Shown here: positions 25,582-35,615 of the stretch, one piece after another
Layout: each line of letters starts with the position of its first letter
How positions within the stretch are numbered: the first letter of the stretch is position 1
Source: Streptomyces sp. NBC_01214
GTDB lineage: Bacteria > Actinomycetota > Actinomycetes > Streptomycetales > Streptomycetaceae
Reading direction: 5' to 3'
Assembly (NCBI RefSeq): GCF_026340975.1
Contig: NZ_JAPEOS010000003.1
Location: 372,001-436,000 of the forward strand
Length of the DNA stretch: 64,000 nt
Program-made: the position numbers and the translations under genes
The notes under the pieces: model-generated
Database searches by the model: none
What the model was told of the DNA's origin: nothing
What the model saw: the letters and a program-made list of their open reading frames with translations, nothing else

Positions 25582-26420
25582 CCCGCTCCATGAGCGCATG
25601 TGCGTGAAGACCGCGCGCCTCCGGGTCCGCGACCGTGGCCAGCAGACCCGCGACGGTCATGTCATCGGGGCCTGGGAGCGGCTGACTCCCGGCTGATGAG
25701 CCTGCGTCTTTGGGGAACTTCTCGGTGGCGATGATGCCCGTCCGGGGCAGCATCTGTAGGCCGCACCCCATCCAGGACCACTGGCCAGGCTCCAGCGGCG
25801 GCCCGGCCGTTGGGATCCGCAGCATCCACGGGTGGCACTGGTGGAGGCTGAGCGTCCCCACTCGCGGCCTCTACCAGGGCTCGCTGAATCCCCCATGGAA
25901 CTGACTCAGAGGAGGAGTCTTCGTTTTCCGGCGCGAGGCATCTGTGCTACCGGACCCCGCTCTGGGCGGAGACAACCCGGCAGATGCCCGCTGTCCGAGC
26001 GCGTCTCGTCCGGTCGTCGTCGCGGCAGGGAGTCAGGGGATGCAGGAGAGCTACTGGTCGTAATCTGCGGAGACCGCGCATGCTGCTGGCGCAGGCGGCC
26101 TTTCGGTGCGCCATGACAGCCGAGGCTGTTCTCCACAGGGTCTGGGATGAGCCCCGCGAGGTACGGCGCGTTTCGTGAGGCGGGGCGTCCTCAGGCCGAC
26201 AGTGCGGAATGAGGGAAATCGGTTAACCGAGTGACAGGGATCCCAGCGGCCGACGCTCGTCGCCAATTGGGTCAGAAGTCGGTCCAGGATTGTGTAGAGA
26301 TGTGATGCCCCCAGCGGCGCACGATGACGGAATATTCAACTACACAGCGCGTGGGGAGCTATCAGGGTTCAAGCAGCCGTCGACTCCCGAAAGTCGAAGG
26401 GGGTTACCCCGGGCGTGTTC
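25582..26420. other. Non-coding or decayed stretch
   Basis: About 840 bp without a convincing gene. Short frames on both strands lack ribosome sites and recognisable motifs. A minus-strand stretch around 25600-25860 (containing GLQMLPRTGIIATEKFPKDAG and MTVAGLLATVADPEARGLHAHAL) looks protein-like, but I could not place it. It may be debris of an inserted or deleted gene. Confidence 0.4.
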
Positions 26421-27335
26421 ATGAATCACTACTCGCCGGAGTTCGGGGCGGATGCGGTGGCGTTGTACGCGTCGCGGCCCGGAGCGACGATCAAGCACAT
26501 CGCGCTGATCTCGGGGTCAACCCGGAGACCCTCGGAACTGGATCCGGACAGCCGGCGCCGACAGGCCCCGGGGACGGAACGGTGAGCCGGCCCGTTCGCA
26601 GGCGCCGGTGGAAGCCGAGCTCGCCGCCGCTCGCAGGCGGATCCGTGAGCTCGAGGAGGAAAGGGACGTCCTGCGGCGGGCCGCGAAGCATTTCGCCGGG
26701 GAGATGTGCTGGCGAACCGATGCCAGTTCGTTGAGGACCGCCAGTGCCGTTTCGGCGTCAAGCGGTTGTGTCACACCCTCGGGATCGCCCGCTCCAGCTT
26801 CTCCTACTGGCGCCGGACCGCGCCCGAGCGGGCCGCCCGCCAGGCTGCCGACGCCAAGCTCGCCGCGCGAATGCGCCAGGTGCACCGGGAGCCGGACGGG
26901 ACCTACGGCGTCCCGAGGACCACGGCTGAGCTTTGCGAGGGCGGCGAGCGCGTGAACCACAAGCGCGTCGCCCGGGTGATGCGGTCGATGGGACTGGCGG
27001 GCCTGCGGTTGCGCAAGAAGCACCGCACAACCATCCCGTCCCGGCCGCTGTGAAAGCGCCCGACCTGACCGGACGGGACTTCACCGCCGACACCGTGAAC
27101 ACCAAGTGCGTCGGTGACATCACCCGTATCCCGCTGACCAGCGGGAAGCTCCTGTATCTGGCCACCGTCATCGGCCTCGCCTCAAGCCGCCTGGTCGGCT
27201 GGGCACTCGTGGACCGCATGCGGGCCGAGCTCGTCACCGACGCCCTCGCCGTGGCCCGGCGCTGCCGCGGCAGTCTGTGCAACGCGGGCACACCGATCAC
27301 CGATCACGGGACGCAATGCACGAGCACCGCCCGCC
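26421..27335 (+). pseudogene. IS3-family transposase remnant (orfA and orfB, truncated)
   Basis: OrfA starts at ATG 26421 (MNHYSPEFGADAVALYASR) and changes frame near GVNPETL; its coiled-coil tail is visible as AELAAARRRIRELEEERDVL. OrfB follows with QFVEDRQCRFGVKRLCHTLGIARSSFSYW, then GTYGVPRTTAELCEGGERVNHKRVARVMRS. After another frame change it enters the DDE domain (FTADTVNTKCVGDIT, then ITDHGTQCTS). The last third, with the catalytic Glu, is missing. The element is dead. Confidence 0.85.
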
Positions 27336-28026
27336 GCCGCTGCGTCCTCGGCCAGCGCAGTCCGATCACCTGCGAAACCGCACTCGAGACACCATCAACT
27401 ACGCTGGCACCAGCCGCATAACCCGCGACCAGGATGCAGGGTCAAGGCCCGAAGGCGGGTCGGCCTCAGCCCTCCACTCGGGCGGGTGCCTCCAGGCGGA
27501 CGCCGAGTCGCGCCAATCGCGCGATGCTGACGGATGGGCGACCGATGGCGAACTCCGCGGCCCGTACCGCAGAGTTCCGACCGAGTTCGATCAGCGCTCA
27601 CCCGGTGCTGATGGTCTGAACCGCCTCACATACGTGGCGGAGACCTGTGTAAGCGGGGCAAAGGTGATGCCCGGCATCGTCCCGGTTCAGGGCACAGAGT
27701 CCGACCTTAATGCCAAGATTATAAATACTTCCGGGATTACCGCCCGGCAGCGTGGGCTAAATGATCAGCAGCATGGGCTGAGTTTCAGCCCCGGCTCGGT
27801 CTGAGGGGGAATGGATGGATGGTCTGAAGTCCGTTTGCGCAGTGTCCGGGGCGTGGGTCTCACCAGTCCCGTACGCCACTTCCTTAACTGGGACACCTCG
27901 GCAATTACACATGCACACCTCCGCGCAAGAAAGATCGGGTTCGTCGGCCGACCACAGATGTCCGACGTCCGTCACTGCCGCAGGGGAACGGTGGACGACC
28001 CGGCCCGCGTTCTGCGAGCCGGCCGC
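27336..28026. other. Non-coding region upstream of SARP 2
   Basis: About 690 bp between the IS3 remnant and the second SARP gene. The SARP frame is open upstream to 27811 but that stretch shows no SARP similarity. It presumably contains the SARP promoter; bases about 27700-27740 are AT-richer (TTATAAATACTTCC), a possible promoter area. No other feature was seen. Confidence 0.4.
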
Positions 28027-30402
28027 ATGACGTCGCGAGAAGGGGGCCTGCGCTTCCAGGTGCTGGGGTCGGTCGCGGTGCGCTGCGGGGATTCCCCCAC
28101 CCGCCTGCCTAGCACCGTGGCGCGCCGCGTGCTCACCGTGCTGATGCTGTCCCCCGGCGAGGTGCTCAGCACCCCCCGGCTCGCCAAGGCGGTCTGGGGC
28201 TCGTGCTGCCCGGCGACCGCCTCGAACCAGGTGCGCAAGGCGGTCGCCCAACTCCGTCAGGCGATACCGGGTGCGGGTGACTACCTGCTCACCGACGGCC
28301 CGAACTACCGGCTGAACGTCGGCGAGACCGAGTCCGACCTGGTGGAGTTCAACCAACGCCGCCTACGGGTCCGAAAGCTCAGGGAGGGCGGAGCCAGCGA
28401 GGCCCAGGTGATCCAGGAGCTGCAGACGGCTCTGTCCCTCTTCCGCGGCCAGGTCGCGGCCGACGTCGTCGACGGCGACGAGCTGGAGAACGGCCTGATC
28501 CGTGCGGCCGCGCGGGTGGTGGAAGAGCGACGGCTCGCGGTGCAGAAGGAACTGATCACCCTGCGGCTGCACTCGTCGCCACCGGCGCTGGTGATAGGAG
28601 ACCTCCGGGACCTGGTGGCGCAGCACCCGCTCGCGGAGGACCTGCGCGCACAGCTCATGCTCGCGCTCTCCCTCTCGGGACGGCAGGCCGACGCGCTCGC
28701 CGAATACGCCGAGATCCGCACCCTGCTCCGCGACGAACTGGGCATTGACCCCGATCGTTCGCTGGCCCAGGTGCACGCAGCGGTGCTGCGGGGGGACGCG
28801 TTCACCTACCTGCGGGCCGGAGCCCCGACCCGCTACTACGAGCAGCACACCACCACGGAGCCTGACGCGAGTGGACGGCACCTGACACCGCGGGTCCAGA
28901 AGGCATGCATCCGGGCCCCCTGCACCCTGCCCCACGAGCTGACCGACTTCGTCGGTCGCCGGGAAGAGGTGGACACCCTGCTGCGGACCGCCCGGGCGGG
29001 CTCCCAGGGCTCGGGGCCGCTGCTGATCTGCGTCGACGGCATGGGCGGCATCGGCAAGACGGCTCTCGCCCTGCACGCGGCCCATCGGCTGGCCCAGGAC
29101 TGTCCGGACGGTCAGTTCTACGTGGACCTGCACGGGTTCAGCCCGCGCGAGGGGCCCCGCGAACCCGCCGAGGTGCTCCAGGTGCTGCTGCGCTCACTGG
29201 GGACCGAGGCGGCTCGCATCCCGGCGGACCTGGACAGTCAGGTGGCCATGTGGCGTGCCCGGCTGGCCGATTCCAGGGTGCTGCTGCTGCTCGACAACGC
29301 GGCGAGCGAGGCGCAGATCGTGCCGCTGCTGCCGCCGGGCAACGGCTCCCTCGCCTTGATCACCAGCCGCCGTCGTCTCTACGGCCTCGACGGCACCGAG
29401 CCCTGCCCGGTTTCCCGGATGAGCGCGGGCGACTCCCGCAAACTCATCGAGCGGCTGCTCGGGGACGAACTGGAACCCGAGGCGACCGAAGGGCTCATCG
29501 CGCACTGCGGCGGACTCCCGTTGGCACTGCGCCTGGCTGCCGCCAAACTGCGCAGCCGCCCCACATGGACGCTGTCCCACTTGGTGGAGCGCCTCGGCGA
29601 CGTGCGCAGGCGCACGATCGAACTCCAGGCGGGCGACCGGAGCGTCTGGTCAGTGCTCCAGCTCTCCTTCGACGCACTGACCGAGGCGCAGCGCCACGCC
29701 CTGTGCGTGCTGGCCCTGGTGCCCGACTCGAGCATGGACGCGTACGAGGCGGCCGCCCTGCTCGGCACCAGCCCGACCGAGGCCGAACTGCTGCTGGAGG
29801 GCCTGCTCGACGTGAACCTCCTCGAACAGCCCCGCATCGGCCGCTACTCCCTGCACGGACTCGTGGCTGGTGCCACGGCGGGCATGGGGGAGTTCGAGCA
29901 GCTCCTGCGCAGCGGCAAGCGGCGCGCCGCGCTCCGTCGGCTGCTCTCCTACCACCTGGCGGTCAGCACCCGGAGTTGCCTCCTGCTCGGCCGGCCGGAC
30001 GACGGGACCGGCGCCGGACACGGCACCGTCCCCTACCTCCCCGAGATCAACAGCCGGAAGGAGGCGACGGAGATCTGCGAGCGGGAATCAGCCGCGATGC
30101 TGGCGGTACTGTGCGGCTCCCTGCACGAGGAGTTCTTCGGGCCAGCCGCGCAGCTCGCGCGCAACCTGCGGTTCGTCCTGTCGCCGGACGGCTGCCACGT
30201 CTTCGACGACGAGGAGAACGGCGGGGAGTACGACGGCGGGACCATCGGTCCGAGGGAGACCGAGGCGTTCAGGACGGAACTGATCGGTCTTGCCGCCGCC
30301 TGTCGGCGCACCGGCCTGCTGGAGCAGAGCGCGACGCTGACCGCCACGGCGATGGGCCTGGCCGTCCCCCGGGGGGCCCGCTGGGGGGAGCCCGTGCCGT
30401 AG
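28027..30402 (+). CDS. SARP-family regulator with NB-ARC ATPase domain (2)
   Basis: A 791-aa AfsR-type regulator. The winged helix lies in residues 8-100 (LRFQVLGSVAVRCGDSPTRLP, then NQVRKAVAQLRQAIPG) and the BTAD in about 105-250 (SLSGRQADALAEYAEIRTLLRDELGIDP). The NB-ARC ATPase has Walker A GMGGIGKTAL, Walker B VLLLLDNA, and CGGLPLALRLAAAKLRS. A degenerate C-terminal helical region of about 200 aa replaces the TPR array. ATG 28027 begins just before the DNA-binding domain. Its gene ends 43 bp from the convergent P450 gene, so it is the most likely pathway activator of the NRPS locus and a candidate to bind the repeated heptamers found in that locus. Confidence 0.92.
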   Translation: MTSREGGLRFQVLGSVAVRCGDSPTRLPSTVARRVLTVLMLSPGEVLSTPRLAKAVWGSCCPATASNQVRKAVAQLRQAIPGAGDYLLTDGPNYRLNVGETESDLVEFNQRRLRVRKLREGGASEAQVIQELQTALSLFRGQVAADVVDGDELENGLIRAAARVVEERRLAVQKELITLRLHSSPPALVIGDLRDLVAQHPLAEDLRAQLMLALSLSGRQADALAEYAEIRTLLRDELGIDPDRSLAQVHAAVLRGDAFTYLRAGAPTRYYEQHTTTEPDASGRHLTPRVQKACIRAPCTLPHELTDFVGRREEVDTLLRTARAGSQGSGPLLICVDGMGGIGKTALALHAAHRLAQDCPDGQFYVDLHGFSPREGPREPAEVLQVLLRSLGTEAARIPADLDSQVAMWRARLADSRVLLLLDNAASEAQIVPLLPPGNGSLALITSRRRLYGLDGTEPCPVSRMSAGDSRKLIERLLGDELEPEATEGLIAHCGGLPLALRLAAAKLRSRPTWTLSHLVERLGDVRRRTIELQAGDRSVWSVLQLSFDALTEAQRHALCVLALVPDSSMDAYEAAALLGTSPTEAELLLEGLLDVNLLEQPRIGRYSLHGLVAGATAGMGEFEQLLRSGKRRAALRRLLSYHLAVSTRSCLLLGRPDDGTGAGHGTVPYLPEINSRKEATEICERESAAMLAVLCGSLHEEFFGPAAQLARNLRFVLSPDGCHVFDDEENGGEYDGGTIGPRETEAFRTELIGLAAACRRTGLLEQSATLTATAMGLAVPRGARWGEPVP

Positions 30403-30444
30403 CCGGCTCAATCGGGACCGCGCGGGTGCGGCGCGGCCGGGGGG

Positions 30445-31683
30445 TCAGGGCGAGGACGCCACCCGCGGTCGCGCGGCGGGCTCGAGCCTGACGGGAATGC
30501 TGCGGTAGGCCCGGAAGGTGACGCTGGGCCGCCGCTCGATCGGGCCCGCCGCGGCCGGTACGGCCGGGGCGAGCGCCAGCCACCGCAGGACGGCGCGCCC
30601 CTCCACCTGGGCGAGCGCCGCGCCCAGGCAGTGGTGCACACCGCCGCCGAAGCTCACGTGCGGGTTGGGGTCGCGGGTGATGTCGAGCCGCTCGGGGTCG
30701 GCGAACCGGGCCGGGTCGTGGTTGGCGGACCCCAGCAGCAGTACCAGGATGCGGCCCGCGCGCACGGTCCGGCCGTCGATCTCCACCGCCTCCTTCACGT
30801 AGCGCGCGGTGGCCTGGATCGGCGCGTCGTAGCGCAGGAACTCCTCGACGGCCGGGACCGTCAGTTCCGGCTTCTCGCGCAACAAGGCCAGCTGCTGCGG
30901 GTGTTGCAGCAGCGCGGAGAAGATCGTGGAGATCAGGTTGGTGGTGGTCTCGAAGCCCGCGAAGAACAGGAAGACCACGTTGTCGACCAGCGTCTCCCGG
31001 TCGAAGTCGGGTTGCGTGCGCTGGGCGGCCAGCAGATTGCTGATCAGGTCGTCGGCCGGCCGCTTCGCCCGCTCGTCGACCAGCGCCGAGACGTAATCGC
31101 GCAACCAGGTCACCGCCTCGTGCGCCGCCGCCCGCTCTTCGACGGGCACGTACAGGGCGAACGCCTTGGCCAGCTCCACGGCGTGCGGCCGCACCGCGTC
31201 CCGGTCCACGTCCGGGATGCCGATCAGCTCGCAGACCACGGTGACCGGCAGCGGGAAGGCCAGGTCGCCGACAACGTCCAGCACCCCGCCCCGGCCCGCC
31301 CGCTCCTGGGCCTCGGCCATCAGCCGGGCCACCTGGGCGGCGACGTAGTCCTCCAGCCTGCGCATCAGCCCCGAGCTGAAGGACCGCTGCATGATGCCCC
31401 GCAGGAAGGTGTGCGCGGGCGCGTCCTGGTCCAGCACGATCCGCTTCAAGAACTCATTGGCGGGCCCTGCCCCGGTGGAGAACTCGTGGTATTCCGGCGG
31501 GTACTCGTGCCCGAGCCGACGGTCCTTGAGCAGGCGGCTCACATCCTGGTGGTGCGAGACCACCCACTGGCCGGCCGCGCCCCGGGCCAGCCGCCCGGCC
31601 TCGCGCAGACCGGCGTACACCCGGTAGGGGTCCGCGACCACGGCGGGGTCGCGGGAGTCGAACTTGACGGGCAGCTCTCGCAT
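30445..31683 (-). CDS. Cytochrome P450 (A)
   Basis: A 412-aa soluble bacterial P450. The I-helix motif is FAGFETTTN, the K-helix ExxR is EFLR (in AVEEFLRYDAPIQATAR), and the haem loop is FGGGVHHCLGAALA with the axial Cys. ATG 31683 has AGGAGG about 10 nt upstream; the frame extends further up but without similarity. It is divergent from a second P450 with 194 bp between the starts. It probably oxidises the NRPS product or an amino-acid-like precursor; redox partners are not encoded nearby. Confidence 0.95.
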   Translation of the reverse strand: MRELPVKFDSRDPAVVADPYRVYAGLREAGRLARGAAGQWVVSHHQDVSRLLKDRRLGHEYPPEYHEFSTGAGPANEFLKRIVLDQDAPAHTFLRGIMQRSFSSGLMRRLEDYVAAQVARLMAEAQERAGRGGVLDVVGDLAFPLPVTVVCELIGIPDVDRDAVRPHAVELAKAFALYVPVEERAAAHEAVTWLRDYVSALVDERAKRPADDLISNLLAAQRTQPDFDRETLVDNVVFLFFAGFETTTNLISTIFSALLQHPQQLALLREKPELTVPAVEEFLRYDAPIQATARYVKEAVEIDGRTVRAGRILVLLLGSANHDPARFADPERLDITRDPNPHVSFGGGVHHCLGAALAQVEGRAVLRWLALAPAVPAAAGPIERRPSVTFRAYRSIPVRLEPAARPRVASSP

Positions 31684-31768
31684 GCGGCCGACGCCTCCTG
31701 TGGGTTGCACGTGGTGTCCGGTGAGCCTGACAGTTCGGGAGCGGGGGCGCGGGAACCTGTCGCCAGTC

Positions 31769-31786
31769 CTTCACCGCCCTCCGCGG
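31769..31786 (+). promoter_or_regulatory. Candidate SARP heptamer repeat between divergent P450 genes
   Basis: CTTCACC, 4-nt spacer, TCCGCGG: the first heptamer matches the TTCAC-type unit seen in other promoters of this locus (44139, 62738, and 35518 on the minus strand), while the second is degenerate. Position between two divergent P450 genes fits an operator. Confidence 0.4.
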
Positions 31787-31877
31787 CCCCGTGCCCGGCT
31801 CGCAGACTGGGCGGGCCAGGGCAAGCAACCACCGGACCCGAGCCGCGCACCCGAGGGTGCCGGGAGGTGACGCAGCG

Positions 31878-33101
31878 TTGAACACCGTGCTGAACATGCC
31901 GCGCTTCCTGCTGGACGACGCGCGCGCCATGCGCGACCCCTACCCGGTCTACCGTCGCCTGCGCGCGTACGGCCCGGTCTGCCGGGGCGGCCCCGGGCAG
32001 TGGGTCTTCTCCCGCCACGAGGAGGTCTCCGCGCTGCTCCGCGACCCCCGGCTCGGCCGGGAGTTCCCCGAGGAGTACCAGGCGGTGTCGGTGGGCGAGG
32101 GGCCGGCCAACGACTATCTGCGGCGCATCGTCGTCGACCGCGACCCGCCCGGCCACACCCGGCTGCGCCGCCTGCTCGTCAAGTCGCTCAGCCCCGCGAT
32201 GGTGCGGGGTCTGCGCGAGCCCATCGCCCGGCTCGTCGACGATCTGCTGGACCGGTTCGCCGACGAACGCCGCTTCGACCTCGTCGCAGACCTGGCCGTC
32301 CCCGTGCCCATGACGGTGATGAGCGAGCTGTTGGACATCCCCCGGCCCGACCGGGCCGACATCGCCCGCCTCTCCACCTCGCTCGCCCAGGCGTTCGCGG
32401 TGTTCATCCCGCCGGAGAAGCAGCGCGAGGCGCACGGGGCCGTGGTCGAGCTGCGCGACTACATGGCCGGACTGGTCCGCGAGCGCAGGCGCCGCCCCGG
32501 CGAGGATCTGCTGTCGCGGATGCTCGCCGTGGTCAAGGACGGCGAGGAGCCGCTGACCGACGAGGAAATCATCGACAACGCGCTGTTCGTCTACTACGCG
32601 GGCTTCGAGACGACGACCAACGTCATCGCCACCGGCGGCGACCTTTTCATACGACAGCCGCACACCCAAAGGCAGTTGAGGGAGGATCCGGGCATCGTCG
32701 GCAGTGCGCTGGAAGAGTTCATGCGCTACGACGCGCCCATCCACGCCACCACCCGGCTGGCCCTGGAACCGATCGAGATCGCCGGCCTGACGATCCGCAA
32801 GGGACGGGTGGTGGTGCTGCTGCTGGCCTCGGCCAACCACGACGAGCGGGTGTTCCGCGACCCCGCTCGGGCCGATCTGACCCGGTCGCCCAACCCGCAC
32901 TTCAGCTTCGGCGGCGGAGTGCACCACTGCCTCGGCGCTGCGCTGGCCCGGGTGGAAGGGGCGGTGGTCTTCGAACGGCTGGTCGCCCGGTTCGCGGACA
33001 TCGAGTCGGCGGGCGAGGGCGTGTGGGAGCCCAGCGCGGGCGGCTTCCGGTTCCCCTACTGGGCCCACCGCAGCGTGCCCGTGGCGGTGCGCCCCGCCTG
33101 A
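31878..33101 (+). CDS. Cytochrome P450 (B)
   Basis: A 407-aa P450 related to P450 A. The I-helix is YYAGFETTTN, the K-helix EFMR (in LEEFMRYDAPIHATTR), and the haem loop FGGGVHHCLGAALARVE. TTG 31878 is taken as start because GGAGGTGA lies 7 nt upstream; ATG 31896 is the conservative alternative. The 3' end overlaps the convergent PPTase gene by about 46 bp, unusual for two real genes but both families are unmistakable. It is a likely tailoring oxidase. Confidence 0.93.
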   Translation: MNTVLNMPRFLLDDARAMRDPYPVYRRLRAYGPVCRGGPGQWVFSRHEEVSALLRDPRLGREFPEEYQAVSVGEGPANDYLRRIVVDRDPPGHTRLRRLLVKSLSPAMVRGLREPIARLVDDLLDRFADERRFDLVADLAVPVPMTVMSELLDIPRPDRADIARLSTSLAQAFAVFIPPEKQREAHGAVVELRDYMAGLVRERRRRPGEDLLSRMLAVVKDGEEPLTDEEIIDNALFVYYAGFETTTNVIATGGDLFIRQPHTQRQLREDPGIVGSALEEFMRYDAPIHATTRLALEPIEIAGLTIRKGRVVVLLLASANHDERVFRDPARADLTRSPNPHFSFGGGVHHCLGAALARVEGAVVFERLVARFADIESAGEGVWEPSAGGFRFPYWAHRSVPVAVRPA

Positions 33102-33865
33102 GCCGAGTGCGGCAGCGAGCCCGCCGGTGCGGCGATCGCGGTCACGACGACGCCCGCACCGGCGGCCCACCGCCCGCGCAGGGCCGGGAAGCCCGTGGCG
33201 ACCGGGTCGAAGAGGGCCTCCGCCCGGCGGGCCCGCCGCACACCGTCCGAGACCGGCCGCACCACGAACGTACCGTGGCCACGGCCGGGTCGGAGGACGG
33301 CCTCGGCGTCGTCGAAGCCCAGCCAGCATCCCATCGCGGGGTACCAGACCTTGTAGTAAGCCTCTTTGGCGCTGAAGAGCACCCGGCACCACGGCACGTC
33401 GGGATCGGACGCCCGCAGCTCAGCGAGGTGGGTCCGCTCGGCCGCCGAGGTCACCTGCGCCAGCACCCGGGCGGGCAGCGGCGCGCACGGCTCGGCGTCG
33501 ATGCCCAGTCCGTCGGCGTCCCGGGACCGTGCCACCGCCGCCGCCCGGTAGCCCCGGCAGTGCGTCAGCGAGCCGACCGTCCCGGCAGGCCACCGGGGCG
33601 CCCCGTCGACGCCGCGCACCAGTGCGGCGGGCGGGACGCCCAGCTCGACCAGGCAGGCGCGCGCCACCCGCCGGACAGTGGTGTACTCGGCCCGGCGCGC
33701 GGGCAACACGTCGGCCACTTGCCGTAGTTCCGCCTCGAAGAGCGCGGGGCCGGTCAATTCGCAGGTGCTCTCCCGGGCCGCCGCGTACGCGGGGAGCAGC
33801 GTCCGGATGACGCCGGATACCGCTGTCGTACGGGACGTACCGGAAGCTGCGGTCGTACGACTCAA
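33056..33865 (-). CDS. 4'-Phosphopantetheinyl transferase (EntD/Sfp type)
   Basis: A 269-aa PPTase that installs the phosphopantetheine arm on the carrier domains. GSLTHCRGYRAAAVA, GLGIDAEPCAPLPARVL (Mg-binding Asp-x-Glu) and FSAKEAYYKVWYPAMGCWLGFDD (the FSxKEAxYK helix) are present in family order. TTG 33865 overlaps the TGA of the upstream AMP ligase, so translation is coupled. Having a dedicated PPTase next to the aryl ligase resembles catecholate and phenolate siderophore operons. Confidence 0.92.
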   Translation of the reverse strand: MSRTTAASGTSRTTAVSGVIRTLLPAYAAARESTCELTGPALFEAELRQVADVLPARRAEYTTVRRVARACLVELGVPPAALVRGVDGAPRWPAGTVGSLTHCRGYRAAAVARSRDADGLGIDAEPCAPLPARVLAQVTSAAERTHLAELRASDPDVPWCRVLFSAKEAYYKVWYPAMGCWLGFDDAEAVLRPGRGHGTFVVRPVSDGVRRARRAEALFDPVATGFPALRGRWAAGAGVVVTAIAAPAGSLPHSAQAGRTATGTLRWAQ

Positions 33866-35466
33866 CCCGAGGCCGCCGTCGCCCGCAGGGCCACCTTGTC
33901 GATCTTGCCCACCGGGGTCCGTGGCAGCACCGGCAGCTCGCGCACCTCGTCGGGGAGTTTGAACGCGGCCAGGCCCTTGCCCGCCAGGTATCGCTTGATC
34001 TCCACCAGCGAAGGCGTCCGCCCCGACCCGCCGGGGACCACGAACGCGAGCGTGGCTTCGCCGAGTTCGACGTCCGGCCGGGCCACCACAGCGGCGTCGT
34101 CGATGTCCTCGTGGCCGCGCAGGTGTCCCTCGATCTCGTCGGCCGACACCTTCTCGCCGCCCCGGTTGATCACGTCCTTCGCGCGGCCGACGACCACCAG
34201 GTTGCCCTCGGGGGTGAGCCTGGCCAGGTCGCCGGTGCGGAAGAAGCCGTCGGGGGTGAAGGAAGTGCGGTTCGCCTCGGGCGCGTTCCAGTAGCCGTTG
34301 ATGGTGTACGGGCCGCGCGTGACCAGCTCGCCCACCGCGTCCGTCGGCACCTCGCGCAGCTCCTCGTCGACGAGGCGGAGTTCGTCGAGCTCGGACAGCG
34401 GGCGCCCCTCGGTGCCGTGCACCACCTCTTCCGGGTCGTCCAGGCGCGTGTACGTGAGCAGGCCCTCGCCGATGCCGAACCAGTTCGAGATCCGGCAGCC
34501 GAGCGCCGCCTGCGTGCGCCCGGCGGCCTGCGCGTCGAACTTGGAGCTGCCCACCTGGAGGAGGACCCCCTTCATGTCCACCGGCCGCTTCGCCGAGACC
34601 TTGGACCACAGCGCCGCGAGCGCGGGCACCACGGTGGTGTGGGTGACCCCCTCCCGCTCGATCAGCGGGAACACCTCGTCGGGGGAGGGGCTCGCGGCCA
34701 GCACCGCCTTGCCGCCCACCAGCAGCGCGCCGAGCACTCCCGGGCACCCCAGGGCGGCGTTGTGCGCGGCCGGGTTCGCCGCCAGGTACACGCTCCCGGC
34801 GTCGAACTCCAACGCCTGCGCGCAGGCGGCGATGTTGAAGAGGTAGTCGTCGTGCGTACGCGGTATCAGCTTGGGCTTGCCGGTGCTGCCGCCGCTGAGC
34901 AGCAGGAACGCGACACCCGACGGATCGACCTCGGGCAGCGGCCCGTCGTCGGCGCCCTGAGCGCGCACCCGGTCCAGGGGCGTCAGCTCCTCGCTGTCGC
35001 CCGCCACGATCACCGTGCGGACGCCGGGCAGGGAAGCGGCGTGGCGGGCGAGGGTGCGGTAGTCGAAGCCCTGGAAGCGGCCCGCGGTGATGTAACCGAC
35101 CGCGCCGGAGGCCTCGATCAGGTGCCGCACCTCGCTCTCCCGGTGTCCCGGCAGCGCGAACACCGGGATGACGCCCGCCCGGAACATCCCCAGCGTGACG
35201 GTGAGGAACTCGACGACGTTCGGCAGCTGGACCATGACGCGGTCACCGGGGTTCACCCCCCGGGCCAGCAGACCGCGGGCGATCTCGTCGGCCTCGGCGC
35301 GCACCTCTCCGTGCGTGATGCGGCGTCGGCGATCGACGGCGGCGGTCCTGTCGGGGAAGGTCAGCCCCGCCTCGGCGAGCGCGTCGCCCAGCGGCACCCC
35401 CCGCCAGATCCCGGCGGCCCGGTAGCGGGCGGCGTCCTCGTCGCTCCACGGCGTGAACTCATCCAT
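33862..35466 (-). CDS. Aryl-acid AMP ligase (DhbE/EntE type)
   Basis: A 534-aa stand-alone adenylation enzyme that activates an aryl acid (salicylate or 2,3-dihydroxybenzoate in known homologues) and loads it on the ArCP of the NRPS. FTPWSDEDAARYRAAGIWRGV at the N-terminus is typical of the group. The P-loop is LLLSGGSTGKPKLIPRTHDDY, the aryl pocket region includes CAQALEFD, and SWFGIGEGLLTYTRLDDP-like and YRTGD-like (FFRTGDLARL) motifs follow. The C-terminal Lys lies in LPRTPVGKIDKVAL. ATG 35466 begins the conserved N-terminus. The choice of salicylate versus 2,3-DHB cannot be settled by eye; no aryl-acid synthase is in the window. Confidence 0.93.
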   Translation of the reverse strand: MDEFTPWSDEDAARYRAAGIWRGVPLGDALAEAGLTFPDRTAAVDRRRRITHGEVRAEADEIARGLLARGVNPGDRVMVQLPNVVEFLTVTLGMFRAGVIPVFALPGHRESEVRHLIEASGAVGYITAGRFQGFDYRTLARHAASLPGVRTVIVAGDSEELTPLDRVRAQGADDGPLPEVDPSGVAFLLLSGGSTGKPKLIPRTHDDYLFNIAACAQALEFDAGSVYLAANPAAHNAALGCPGVLGALLVGGKAVLAASPSPDEVFPLIEREGVTHTTVVPALAALWSKVSAKRPVDMKGVLLQVGSSKFDAQAAGRTQAALGCRISNWFGIGEGLLTYTRLDDPEEVVHGTEGRPLSELDELRLVDEELREVPTDAVGELVTRGPYTINGYWNAPEANRTSFTPDGFFRTGDLARLTPEGNLVVVGRAKDVINRGGEKVSADEIEGHLRGHEDIDDAAVVARPDVELGEATLAFVVPGGSGRTPSLVEIKRYLAGKGLAAFKLPDEVRELPVLPRTPVGKIDKVALRATAASG

Positions 35467-35506
35467 GCCGGCCAGTGTTCCGGCCCACCGGGCCGCACCG
35501 CCCGCG

Positions 35507-35524
35507 GCGAACAGAGCCGTGAAA
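35507..35524 (-). promoter_or_regulatory. Candidate SARP heptamer repeat upstream of the aryl ligase
   Basis: On the minus strand TTTCACG, spacer GCTC, TGTTCGC lies 41-58 bp upstream of the ligase start. The first heptamer matches those at 44139 and 62738. It sits in the divergent gap between the ligase and FAAL-like genes. Confidence 0.4.
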
Positions 35525-35615
35525 GGGACGGCGGCCACCACCGGGATCGCTCCTATCGTCACCAGCGTCGCCGAAGAGATCCCGGCCCCCGGGACACCCT
35601 GCCGAGGAGTGATGG

